Origin: Rhodobacteraceae bacterium SB2
GTDB lineage: Bacteria > Pseudomonadota > Alphaproteobacteria > Rhodobacterales > Rhodobacteraceae
Length of the DNA: 64,000 nucleotides
Direction of reading: 5' to 3'
Assembly (NCBI GenBank): GCA_001642945.1
Contig: LGRT01000004.1
Coordinates: 62,001 to 126,000, forward strand
Shown: in pieces, positions 44,092 to 52,932 of the stretch
How positions within the stretch are numbered: the stretch's first letter is position 1
How the letters are laid out: each line of letters opens with the position of its first letter
Made by a program: the position numbers and the translations under genes
The notes under the pieces: generated by a model
What the model saw: only the letters and a program-made list of their open reading frames with translations
What the model was told of the DNA's origin: nothing
Database searches by the model: none

Positions 44092-45204
44092 TCAATCATA
44101 TTCGCCCAGACTCGGCGAGGGGCGCGTTAAATTCAGCGATGCCTCAGAAAACTGAAAGGGTGAGCGCACGCTGGGGATACCATCAAGATTAAGCTGCATG
44201 TTCCGCGCGATCACCTGAGGATCCGCAAAAACTTGTGCCATATCATTAATCGGACCTGCAGGCACACCCGCCGCTTCACAAGCGCTTAACAGCGCATCTT
44301 TGGAAAACGTTTTTGTCTTTTGCATAAGCTGCGAGACCATTTTATCGCGATTTGTAATCCGGTCTGAATTTTTTAAAAACTCTGGCGCCTCAGCCATGTC
44401 AGCGAGGCCCAAAAGGCCACATAGCCGCTGATATTGGCCATCGTTACCCGTGGCGATGATGATATGCCCATCGGCGCAGTCAAACACCTGATAAGGCGTG
44501 AGGTTCGGGTGATAATTGCCCGTTCTTTCCGGCGCAGTGCCCGTTGATAAATAATTCAAGGCCTGATTGGCCATTACAGAAACCGCCGTATCCAAAAGCG
44601 ACATGTCGATATGCTGCCCCCAGCCCGTGCTAGCGCGCATATGGATCGCCGAGAGGATCGCCGTGGTGGCGTAAACGCCCGTGAAAATATCGGTGATCGC
44701 TACACCCGCGCGCTGCGGTGCGCCATCGGGCTCACCCGTGATCGACATAAAGCCGGACATCCCCTGAATGATGTAATCATACCCCGCGCGATGCGCATAG
44801 GGACCGGTTTGCCCGAACCCAGTGATCGAACAATAGATCAACTGCGGATTCTCTTTGGCAAGACTGGCATAATCCAGCCCGTATTTTGCCAATCCGCCGA
44901 CTTTAAAATTTTCGATCAGGATATCGGCATCGCGAACCAGGCGGCGCAACTCTTCTTGCCCCTCTGGCGTTCGAAAATCAATCACAACGCTTCTTTTTCC
45001 ACGGTTGCAAGAATGAAAATACGCGGCGGTCTCTTCATCTTCACGCTGAATAAACGGCGGACCCCATTGCCGCGTATCATCCCCGCTTGGGGCTTCTACC
45101 TTGATCACTTCCGCGCCAAGATCGGCGAGGGTTTGCCCGGCCCAAGGACCAGCCAAAATCCGCGCAAGCTCAACCACCTTTAATCCGTCAAGCGGCGTAG
45201 CCAT
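44092..45204 (-). CDS. CaiB/BaiF family (class III) CoA transferase
   Basis: A 370-residue family III CoA transferase of the formyl-CoA transferase/alpha-methylacyl-CoA racemase superfamily. LDGLKVVELARILAGPWAGQ, LGAEVIKVEAPSGDDTR, RGKRSVVIDF and LIENFKVGGLAKYGLDY are conserved. The catalytic Asp is in GVAITDIFTGVYA, and GQHIDMSLLDTAV follows. Substrate acids cannot be predicted from sequence alone. It lies 5 nt downstream of the DsbA-like gene on the same strand. Confidence 0.9.
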   Translation of the reverse strand: MATPLDGLKVVELARILAGPWAGQTLADLGAEVIKVEAPSGDDTRQWGPPFIQREDEETAAYFHSCNRGKRSVVIDFRTPEGQEELRRLVRDADILIENFKVGGLAKYGLDYASLAKENPQLIYCSITGFGQTGPYAHRAGYDYIIQGMSGFMSITGEPDGAPQRAGVAITDIFTGVYATTAILSAIHMRASTGWGQHIDMSLLDTAVSVMANQALNYLSTGTAPERTGNYHPNLTPYQVFDCADGHIIIATGNDGQYQRLCGLLGLADMAEAPEFLKNSDRITNRDKMVSQLMQKTKTFSKDALLSACEAAGVPAGPINDMAQVFADPQVIARNMQLNLDGIPSVRSPFQFSEASLNLTRPSPSLGEYD

Positions 45205-45209
45205 TCCAG

Positions 45210-45884
45210 CTAAAGCTTTTCGTCAAGGATTTTAGCAAACTCTTCATAATCCATGTTCTTATAAGGCTGTCCATCGATTAGAAAAGACGGCGTCGATTGG
45301 ATGCCGTCGCGCTGCGCGTTTTCCTTGTACCACCCCACCAATGCCCGAAGTTTTTCGCCATCTTGCAAACAGCTGTCTAACGCCGCATCCTGCATACCCG
45401 ATAAGCGTCCAATTTTTCGCAAGGCTTCCACGATCGCCAGATCATCTCCGGCCCGCGCCCATGTGCTTTGGCTGTTCAGGATCAAATCTGTCATACCGAA
45501 AAACCGATCTGGACCACTGCAGCGCGCGATCATTGACGCCCACATGCCGTATTTATCGAAATAAACCTCACGGAAAATAAATTTAACCTTGCCCGTATCG
45601 ATATAATTTTTGCGCAATAACTTATACACATCAGAATGGAAACGGGCACAATGCGGGCAGGTGAATGAAGCATATTCGATCACAGTGATCGGGGCATCTT
45701 CGGCGCCTTGTACCATATCGATAATCTCAGCTGCACCCGCATCGGCATCGCTGCTTTGCGCGTTTGCGGCGAAGGGTAAGGCAAACTCTTGATCCAAAGC
45801 AGCCGTTTGGGGGGATTGATTCAGCCAAACCCCCAGTCCGACCGCGAGGCCAAACACCACAAACATATAAGCAAATTTGCGCAT
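45210..45884 (-). CDS. DsbA-family thiol:disulfide protein
   Basis: A 224-residue thioredoxin-fold protein. An N-terminal hydrophobic segment (FAYMFVVFGLAVGLGVWL) acts as signal or anchor, putting the domain in the periplasm. The active site is YASFTCPHCARFH with the CPHC motif of DsbA/BdbD-like oxidases. The helical insertion and the STPSFLIDGQPY cis-Pro region are present. It probably introduces or shuffles disulfides in exported proteins. It follows the DUF721 gene, as in many Rhodobacterales. Confidence 0.9.
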   Translation of the reverse strand: MRKFAYMFVVFGLAVGLGVWLNQSPQTAALDQEFALPFAANAQSSDADAGAAEIIDMVQGAEDAPITVIEYASFTCPHCARFHSDVYKLLRKNYIDTGKVKFIFREVYFDKYGMWASMIARCSGPDRFFGMTDLILNSQSTWARAGDDLAIVEALRKIGRLSGMQDAALDSCLQDGEKLRALVGWYKENAQRDGIQSTPSFLIDGQPYKNMDYEEFAKILDEKL

Positions 45885-45905
45885 TTTTTATCCTTATTTT
45901 TCGAT

Positions 45906-46436
45906 TTATTTCTCTTCTTGAGACTGTGTTAGAACATTCTGCCCCAACTGTTCAAGAGCGCGACGCAGCTTTGCATCACGCACCGGCTCTGCAAGGGTTT
46001 GCGCCTGTGCCTCTGCGGCTTTGTGCGCGCGCTTTGGCGCTGGCTTGGATTGCGGGGCAAAGACGGCTTGCGCCTCGGCAAATCCATGCGCGGAGGTTTG
46101 CGTAATTCGAATGCGCCGAATTGCGTTATAACCATAGATGGCGTTGACGCGCCGGCGTAAGCTTTCCTTTTGCATTTCGATCATCGGGGCATGCGCGCCC
46201 ATTGTCAGTATCGTCAACGTGCCCCCGAACCCTTGTTTGGCATAACTGACCTCGGTCGGGTAGGTCACATCGGCCAGATCTTCACCAACGATCTCACGCC
46301 AATGGGTCAGCACGCGGGGCTGGGCAAACCCACGGCTTTCGCCCAGTTTTCGAATGTGGGATTGCAACAAGGCAGAGGTCTGCTTAAACCCCTGCATAGC
46401 GCGTTTCTTGCCCGATTTCTTTTCGCTTACCGACAT
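45906..46436 (-). CDS. DUF721/DciA-like protein
   Basis: A protein of about 176 residues. The central region contains LTHWREIVGEDLADVTYPTEVSY and MGAHAPMIEMQKESLRRRVNAIYGYNAIRRIRI, which is the DUF721 (DciA-like) fold with its KH-like core. DciA loads the replicative helicase in bacteria lacking DnaC. The C-terminal third is low-complexity and basic. The start is uncertain: an ATG four codons upstream (46448) is equally possible. It is divergent from mutY. Confidence 0.8.
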   Translation of the reverse strand: MSVSEKKSGKKRAMQGFKQTSALLQSHIRKLGESRGFAQPRVLTHWREIVGEDLADVTYPTEVSYAKQGFGGTLTILTMGAHAPMIEMQKESLRRRVNAIYGYNAIRRIRITQTSAHGFAEAQAVFAPQSKPAPKRAHKAAEAQAQTLAEPVRDAKLRRALEQLGQNVLTQSQEEK

Positions 46437-46499
46437 GAGCCCTAGCATAAGGCCTTCGAATGATCTTGCCAGCCCCTATACAAAAAAGTGAAGTAGATC

Positions 46500-47543
46500 A
46501 TGCCACCTAGCGCCAAAGCAAGCGATCTTCTGTCTTGGTATGACGCTCATGCACGCGAAATGCCCTGGCGCGTAGCCCCGCAAGATCGCAAAAACGGGCA
46601 GATACCTGATCCCTATCGCATTTGGCTTTCAGAAATCATGCTGCAACAAACCACCGTTGCCGCCGTCAAAAAATATTTTCTGCGTTTCACCCAGCTTTGG
46701 CCCACGATTGGCGATCTTGCAGCAGCGCAAGACGCAGCCGTTATGGCGGAATGGGCCGGCCTTGGATATTACGCGCGGGCGCGCAATCTTTTGAAATGCG
46801 CGCGCGTCATCGCTACAGAATATGCAGGCAGGTTTCCAAACGATCAGGCCGCTTTGCGCGCGCTGCCCGGAATCGGCCCCTACACGGCAGCTGCGATTGG
46901 AGCGATTGCCTTTGATCGGCCCGAGACCGTGGTGGATGGCAACGTAGAGCGGGTGATGGCGCGCTTATTTGATATCCATACCCCGCTGCCAACGGCCAAA
47001 CCAGAACTTACAGAAAAAGCCGACCATCTGACCCCGCGTGAAAGGCCCGGCGATTACGCCCAAGCCGTGATGGATTTAGGGGCAACGATTTGCACCCCAA
47101 AAAAACCAGCCTGCGGATTGTGCCCGTGGCGAGGCCCTTGCCGCGCCTTTCTGGCTGGCACGATGGCACAATTGCCGAAAAAAATTCCTAAAAAGCCCAC
47201 GCCAACGCGCTTTGGCATTGCCTATGTGGCCTGCCGTGAAGATGGCGCCTATCTTCTTGAGCGGCGCCCCGAGCGCGGCTTGCTAGGAGGGATGCTGGGT
47301 TGGCCCGGCAGCGATTGGAACGACGCCCCTGTTCCAGCACCTCCAATCACTGCCAATTGGCAGAAGATGCCTCGTGAAGTGCGCCACACATTCACCCATT
47401 TTCATCTTCATCTCACCGTTCGCAAAGCTGATATATTGATGCATACGACGCCGGGGCGCGGCGAATTTTTAAGCCGCGCGCAATTTCGCCCCACGGATCT
47501 TCCAACGGTGATGCGAAAAGTGTTTGATCTGGCCATTAAATAG
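46500..47543 (+). CDS. mutY: A/G-specific adenine DNA glycosylase
   Basis: A 347-residue MutY that removes adenine mispaired with 8-oxoguanine. MPWRVAP, ISEIMLQQTTVAAVKKYF-like text (IMLQQTTVAAVKKYF), the helix-hairpin-helix with LPGIGPYTAAAIGAIAF and the catalytic Asp in VDGNVERVMAR are present. The [4Fe-4S] ligands are CTPKKPACGLCPWRGPC. The C-terminal NUDIX-like domain recognises 8-oxoG. Its orientation is divergent from the DUF721 gene. Confidence 0.96.
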   Translation: MPPSAKASDLLSWYDAHAREMPWRVAPQDRKNGQIPDPYRIWLSEIMLQQTTVAAVKKYFLRFTQLWPTIGDLAAAQDAAVMAEWAGLGYYARARNLLKCARVIATEYAGRFPNDQAALRALPGIGPYTAAAIGAIAFDRPETVVDGNVERVMARLFDIHTPLPTAKPELTEKADHLTPRERPGDYAQAVMDLGATICTPKKPACGLCPWRGPCRAFLAGTMAQLPKKIPKKPTPTRFGIAYVACREDGAYLLERRPERGLLGGMLGWPGSDWNDAPVPAPPITANWQKMPREVRHTFTHFHLHLTVRKADILMHTTPGRGEFLSRAQFRPTDLPTVMRKVFDLAIK

Positions 47544-47605
47544 CCACAAAGGCGGCTCAGATTGCCGCTGAGGTTATCGCTGGAACATCGGGCAAGTAGT
47601 TATAC

Positions 47606-48721
47606 ATGGCATCTGCGTTTAAATCTGCCCTGCCCTTTTGGATTGGTGTATCCATGGGGCCAATCATCATAGCTGCGGCGCTGCTTGGCGGCTTCTGGAT
47701 TTTGAGCATTCCCTTCGTCATTTGGTATGTTTTTCCAACGCTAGACGCGGTGCTTGGCAAAGAACAAACAAACCCCGCACCATCTGAAAAAAGCGTGCAG
47801 TTGAAATGGCATCAGCTTAACCTCCTACTCTGGCCAATTTTGCAATTTTTTATTTTATTCGGGCTGATCGCTTTTCACAAAGGGCTTGACCTAAATGGCT
47901 GGGAATTAATCGGGTTATTTTTTTCCCTTGGCGTGATGACGGGCACGATTGGCATCAATTATGCGCATGAGCTTATGCACCAACCCCGCCGAGGCGACCG
48001 TTGGCTCGCCGATATACTGATGGCGATGGTGCTCTATTCGCATTTTCGCAGCGAGCATCTTTTGGTGCATCACAGCTATGTAGGCACCCCCCGCGATGCT
48101 GTTACGGCGCGTTATAATGAAAACGTGCATCGCTTTTTCATCCGGGTTTTAAAAGCAAGCTATCTCTCCGCATTTCGCGCAGAAGCGCAGCGCCTCACCC
48201 GGCAGGGGTTGGCATGGTATGATCTCAAAAACCCCTTTTGGATCTACTGGCTACTGCAGTTGCTTATGCTTGGATTTGCATATGGTTTGGCGGGTTTTTG
48301 GGGTATCCTTCTATTTGCTTTTCAGGCCTTTATTGCGGTTTTTCATCTCGAGCTTATAAATTACCTGGAACATTATGGCCTAACGCGAAAATATTTGGGA
48401 AACGGCAAATATGAAGCTGTTCAACCGCATCATTCTTGGAATGCAGAGCACCGTGCAACCAATTGGCTTCTGATCAACCTTCAGCGCCATTCTGACCACC
48501 ATTACAAACCTGCCCGTGCCTATCCTTTGCTGCACACCTATCCAAAGCAACTTGCCCCACAGCTTCCCTACAGCTATCCGATCATGGGGATAATTGCAGT
48601 ATATCCCAGACTTTGGCGTAAATTCATGAATCCGAAAGTGAAGGCATGGCGGGCCATGCATTATCCAGAAATAAGCAATTGGCAGCCCTATAACAAAGGC
48701 ACAAACCCGCCACCAAATTAA
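47606..48721 (+). CDS. alkB: Alkane 1-monooxygenase (AlkB family)
   Basis: A 371-residue membrane di-iron hydroxylase. About six transmembrane helices surround the histidine boxes HELMH, HLLVHH and LQRHSDHH, with the alkane-hydroxylase signature NYLEHYGL and the HHSWNAEH stretch. It inserts oxygen at the terminal carbon of alkanes using rubredoxin; no rubredoxin gene is adjacent. Together with the P450 at 1.4 kb it gives this region two candidate alkane/fatty-acid hydroxylases. The ribosome binding site is weak. It converges on ccrM. Confidence 0.9.
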   Translation: MASAFKSALPFWIGVSMGPIIIAAALLGGFWILSIPFVIWYVFPTLDAVLGKEQTNPAPSEKSVQLKWHQLNLLLWPILQFFILFGLIAFHKGLDLNGWELIGLFFSLGVMTGTIGINYAHELMHQPRRGDRWLADILMAMVLYSHFRSEHLLVHHSYVGTPRDAVTARYNENVHRFFIRVLKASYLSAFRAEAQRLTRQGLAWYDLKNPFWIYWLLQLLMLGFAYGLAGFWGILLFAFQAFIAVFHLELINYLEHYGLTRKYLGNGKYEAVQPHHSWNAEHRATNWLLINLQRHSDHHYKPARAYPLLHTYPKQLAPQLPYSYPIMGIIAVYPRLWRKFMNPKVKAWRAMHYPEISNWQPYNKGTNPPPN

Positions 48722-48748
48722 AAAATCCCCGCTTCAAAAAGCGGGGAA
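48721..48748 (-). terminator. Rho-independent terminator of ccrM
   Basis: CCCCGCTT (48728-48735) and AAGCGGGG (48740-48747) form a perfect 8-bp stem with a 4-nt loop. On the minus strand a run of six T follows. It lies about 70 nt beyond the ccrM stop and directly abuts the alkB stop codon. Confidence 0.88.
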
Positions 48749-48817
48749 GTGGTGGCGTTTCAGGCCACAGGCAAATACGTTTATCTCTTAGGGCTCAATT
48801 ATCTGCGCGGTGCAGCG

Positions 48818-50022
<1,205 letters not shown>

Positions 50023-50028
50023 AAGGGG

Positions 50029-50652
50029 TTATTTATTTTTTGAATACAAGATGTTGTGTATAGGTTTGAAAGAAACCCTATGATGTGGGGTCACACCAAG
50101 GCGCAGAAGGGCCGATTTATGCTCTGCTGAGGGATAGCCTGCATTTTTTTCCCAGCCATAACCAGGAAATGAGGCAGCCAAATCGCTCATCAAACGGTCG
50201 CGCATCGTCTTGGCAATGATCGAAGCGGCTGCGATGGATAAGGATTTTGCATCCCCCTTGATAATCGTACGATACGGCATCGGCAAATGGGCAGGTGCTT
50301 TATTGCCATCAATTAAGAGAAAATCGGCAGCTGTAGAAAGCTCTGCAACCGCCGTTCTCATCGCCAAGAGGCTTGCATTCAGGATATTGATATCATCAAT
50401 CACCGACTCGGAAATATGCGCATAAGAGACAATTGAGGTTGCTTGGATTTGCTCAAATAGGCTTTCGCGGCGTTTTGCACTTAGCTTTTTTGAATCGTTC
50501 AACCCGTCGGGAATGGCCTTTGGGTTCAGAATAACCGCAGCCGCGGTAACAGGGCCTGCCAAAGGGCCGCGCCCCACCTCATCAACGCCCGCAACTTGCT
50601 GAAAGCCAGCCTGCCAAGCTTCAGTTTCATTGAAAAGATCCGGGCAATTCAT
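50029..50652 (-). CDS. rnhB: Ribonuclease HII
   Basis: A 207-residue RNase HII that cleaves RNA in RNA/DNA hybrids and at misincorporated ribonucleotides. VAGVDEVGRGPLAGPV holds the first catalytic Asp-Glu pair. LLIDGNKAP holds the third acidic residue, and KGDAKSLSIAAASIIAKTMRD is the conserved substrate-binding helix. It lies upstream of ccrM on the same strand, a common pairing in alphaproteobacteria. Confidence 0.96.
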   Translation of the reverse strand: MNCPDLFNETEAWQAGFQQVAGVDEVGRGPLAGPVTAAAVILNPKAIPDGLNDSKKLSAKRRESLFEQIQATSIVSYAHISESVIDDINILNASLLAMRTAVAELSTAADFLLIDGNKAPAHLPMPYRTIIKGDAKSLSIAAASIIAKTMRDRLMSDLAASFPGYGWEKNAGYPSAEHKSALLRLGVTPHHRVSFKPIHNILYSKNK

Positions 50653-51002
50653 AAACGCGTGAAACCCGATTTCATAATCTTTGGCAAGCCCGTATTGGCG
50701 TGAACCCTATTCCAAACGCTTTTGGCACCGCAACATATGGCGCGAATCAAAGCCTTATCTCATTTTTTCAAACTTAACCCACCAGCTTGGCCCAAATTTT
50801 GCTGAAGATGTTGAGAAAGATATATTCACTCTGCAGGTTTTAAGCCCGCTCACATCGACAGAAGGAACAAAAGCGTGCTGCAGAAACCTTTACCAACACC
50901 CACCGCTTCAAAATATTTGCCAAATCACATCTCTGATGTTATCCACAGCTTAATCGAGCAAAAAAGATAACAATGTCAGCGTGTTACCAAGGAGCATTTT
51001 AA
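50653..51002. other. Noncoding region between rnhB and the zinc-ribbon gene
   Basis: A 350-bp divergent region. It contains a perfect DnaA-box consensus, TTATCCACA, at 50939-50947, and AAGGAG before the zinc-ribbon ATG. No other DnaA box or AT-rich unwinding cluster is seen, so an origin is not supported. No gene is recognised. Confidence 0.45.
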
Positions 51003-51272
51003 ATGCATCTGCTTTGCCCGAAATGTGGATCAGGTTACAGGATCCCTAAAGACAAAATTCCCAGCAAAAACCGCGTCGTGATGTGCAGCAGCTGCAATCA
51101 CATGTGGAAGCAAAATTTTGTGCCCGCACGCAGAAATTACGCAATCAAAAATCAAGCTGCGCAATACGCGCCCGTGCCCGCGCGCGAGCCCGCAACGCGG
51201 CGCGCCTATACCGCAGATGTGCTATCTGTGCTGCGCGAGGAGGCAGAAATAGAAACCAAGCTGCGCCATTAA
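51003..51272 (+). CDS. Zinc-ribbon domain protein (MJ0042-type)
   Basis: An 89-residue protein. The first 35 or so residues form a zinc ribbon, LLCPKCGSGYRIPKDKIP then VVMCSSCNHMWKQ, with two CxxC pairs as in the MJ0042/zinc-ribbon_4 family. The remainder is basic and low in complexity, without a transmembrane helix. Longer family members are membrane-anchored; this one is short but the frame is clean. AAGGAG lies 8 nt before the ATG. The function is unknown. Confidence 0.75.
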   Translation: MHLLCPKCGSGYRIPKDKIPSKNRVVMCSSCNHMWKQNFVPARRNYAIKNQAAQYAPVPAREPATRRAYTADVLSVLREEAEIETKLRH

Positions 51273-51687
51273 ACCACAAGATATGGTAGGAATTACCCGT
51301 TTTCTCGCATATTTACTACAAATAGAGAAATCTTTGAGCCATGCGTTCAAAACACTAAGAAACGGCCGCCTAAAAAACTTATGCCAATAATTTTTATATA
51401 AAAATTACAATGTTTTTCATGATCTTACAGGGCGACATGCATCAAGCACCATAGCTTCGCCATTTGAAATATTGTTTCAAGATCCGCGATGGAAAATCTC
51501 CCAAAATCCCATCCGAAAGTATCAATTTTTTAAAAAATATCCCCCAATGGACCGGTAAATTATCCCAACTGGCTACTGAACTCCATCCGTAAATATCATA
51601 ACTTTTCAGGTGAGGCGCTAACTTCGCATCTTGTCGTTAGAATAAGAGCAAGCGAGCACGTAAAAGTAGGTTTTGTAGAGGTCAACG
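51273..51687. other. AT-rich noncoding region before the sigma-54 activator
   Basis: About 415 bp, clearly more AT-rich than its surroundings, with no gene seen. GAGGT precedes the next ATG. I could not find a convincing -24/-12 element. Confidence 0.4.
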
Positions 51688-52737
51688 ATGTCATTCGTGG
51701 ATAATTTGTCCCGCAATATTGTGGGGTCTTCAGACGCCATGATGGCGCTTCGAAAATCGGTGATGGATGTTGCCGAGCATAATATCCCCGTATTAATCCT
51801 TGGTCCCAGCGGATCTGGCAAAGAAGTCGTTGCACAATCCTTAGCAGATTTATCAGGTAGATCTGGCAAGTTGATTTCAGTGAATTGCGCCTCTATTCCC
51901 AAATCTCTGCTTGAAGCTGAGCTTTTTGGCTATGAAAAAGGAGCATTTACAGGTGCAAGCAAAACCCACAAGGGCAAGTTTGAACAAGCACATAACGGCA
52001 CCCTGTTTTTAGATGAAATTGGCGATATGCCACTTGATTTACAATCGAAATTGTTGCGGGCTTTGGAAACTAAATGTTTCTCGCCGGTCGGCTCGTCGCG
52101 CGAAATCGAAGTAGACTTCCGGTTGATCTGCGCCACGCACAAAAATCTATATAAGCAAGTTGTCCTTAAGAATTTTCGCTCAGACCTGTTTTTCAGGATC
52201 AGCGCCTTTCCGATCCGTGTGCCTGCACTGAAAGATCGCTCGGGCGATATTGAAAACCTCGTCTATCATTTGGCGCAGCAACTGACCCTGTCAGGTCAGT
52301 CAAATATGAAATTTGAAATTGAAGGTGATGCGCTTTGGTTGCTGAAAACCTTCTCTTGGCCCGGAAATGTGCGCCAGTTGCGCAACGTTATCGAATGTTT
52401 GATTATTCGTTCGGGTGGTCAGGCGATCAACTCAATCCAAGTGCAACAGGCTTTACGTGAACAAAACGAACAAGGCTTAAATGACCAAGGATCACCGGCG
52501 CAGCAAGCCTTGAACGCTGAAGAGTCCAACAGATCACCGCTGGATTCGGTAACCGATTACCGCAGCTTTTTTGTGTCAAATGGCAAGTTGATGATTGCAG
52601 AGCATTTAAAAACTGTAGAGCGCAAAGTGGTCGCCGCGGCCTTAGTGGCGGCCGAGAATGATGTAGAACTGGCCGCAAAGATGTTACATCTCTCCGTGTC
52701 CGAACTGTTCGACAAAAAGCAAACACTCGATCTGTAA
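51688..52737 (+). CDS. Stand-alone sigma-54 activator (AAA+)
   Basis: A 349-residue bacterial enhancer-binding protein consisting of the AAA+ domain from the start. Walker A reads LGPSGSGKEVVAQ (the usual form is GESGTGKE), the sigma-54 contact loop is ELFGYEKGAFTGA, Walker B is TLFLDEIGDMP, and FRSDLFFRI with WPGNVRQLRN complete the domain. A linker of about 70 residues leads to a degenerate Fis-like helix-turn-helix (ENDVELAAKMLHLSVSELF). No receiver or sensor domain precedes the AAA+ part, as in PspF. The target genes and controlling partner are not evident. Confidence 0.85.
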   Translation: MSFVDNLSRNIVGSSDAMMALRKSVMDVAEHNIPVLILGPSGSGKEVVAQSLADLSGRSGKLISVNCASIPKSLLEAELFGYEKGAFTGASKTHKGKFEQAHNGTLFLDEIGDMPLDLQSKLLRALETKCFSPVGSSREIEVDFRLICATHKNLYKQVVLKNFRSDLFFRISAFPIRVPALKDRSGDIENLVYHLAQQLTLSGQSNMKFEIEGDALWLLKTFSWPGNVRQLRNVIECLIIRSGGQAINSIQVQQALREQNEQGLNDQGSPAQQALNAEESNRSPLDSVTDYRSFFVSNGKLMIAEHLKTVERKVVAAALVAAENDVELAAKMLHLSVSELFDKKQTLDL

Positions 52738-52932
52738 ACACTGCTCCAAGGCTCGTCTGCCATCGCAGCTGGAACGTTGAACCGCACGGCGCGCTCAGCA
52801 TGACACCGGCCCGGAACGAGCAGCTTAAACTTATGCAAAGAATTTCATGTAAGAGGCAGATGGGTTATTGAACAATGGCCCAAAATGATTACATCCCCCC
52901 AACAACATGTCATCTGACCAAAGGACCCCCCA

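Noticed and set aside
50681-50953. 90-codon open frame between rnhB and the zinc-ribbon gene
   Set aside because: Composition and lack of a ribosome binding site suggest noncoding DNA; the frame runs through a DnaA-box sequence.
50653-51002. Replication origin near ccrM
   Set aside because: Only one DnaA box is present, with no box cluster and no origin-associated gene nearby.
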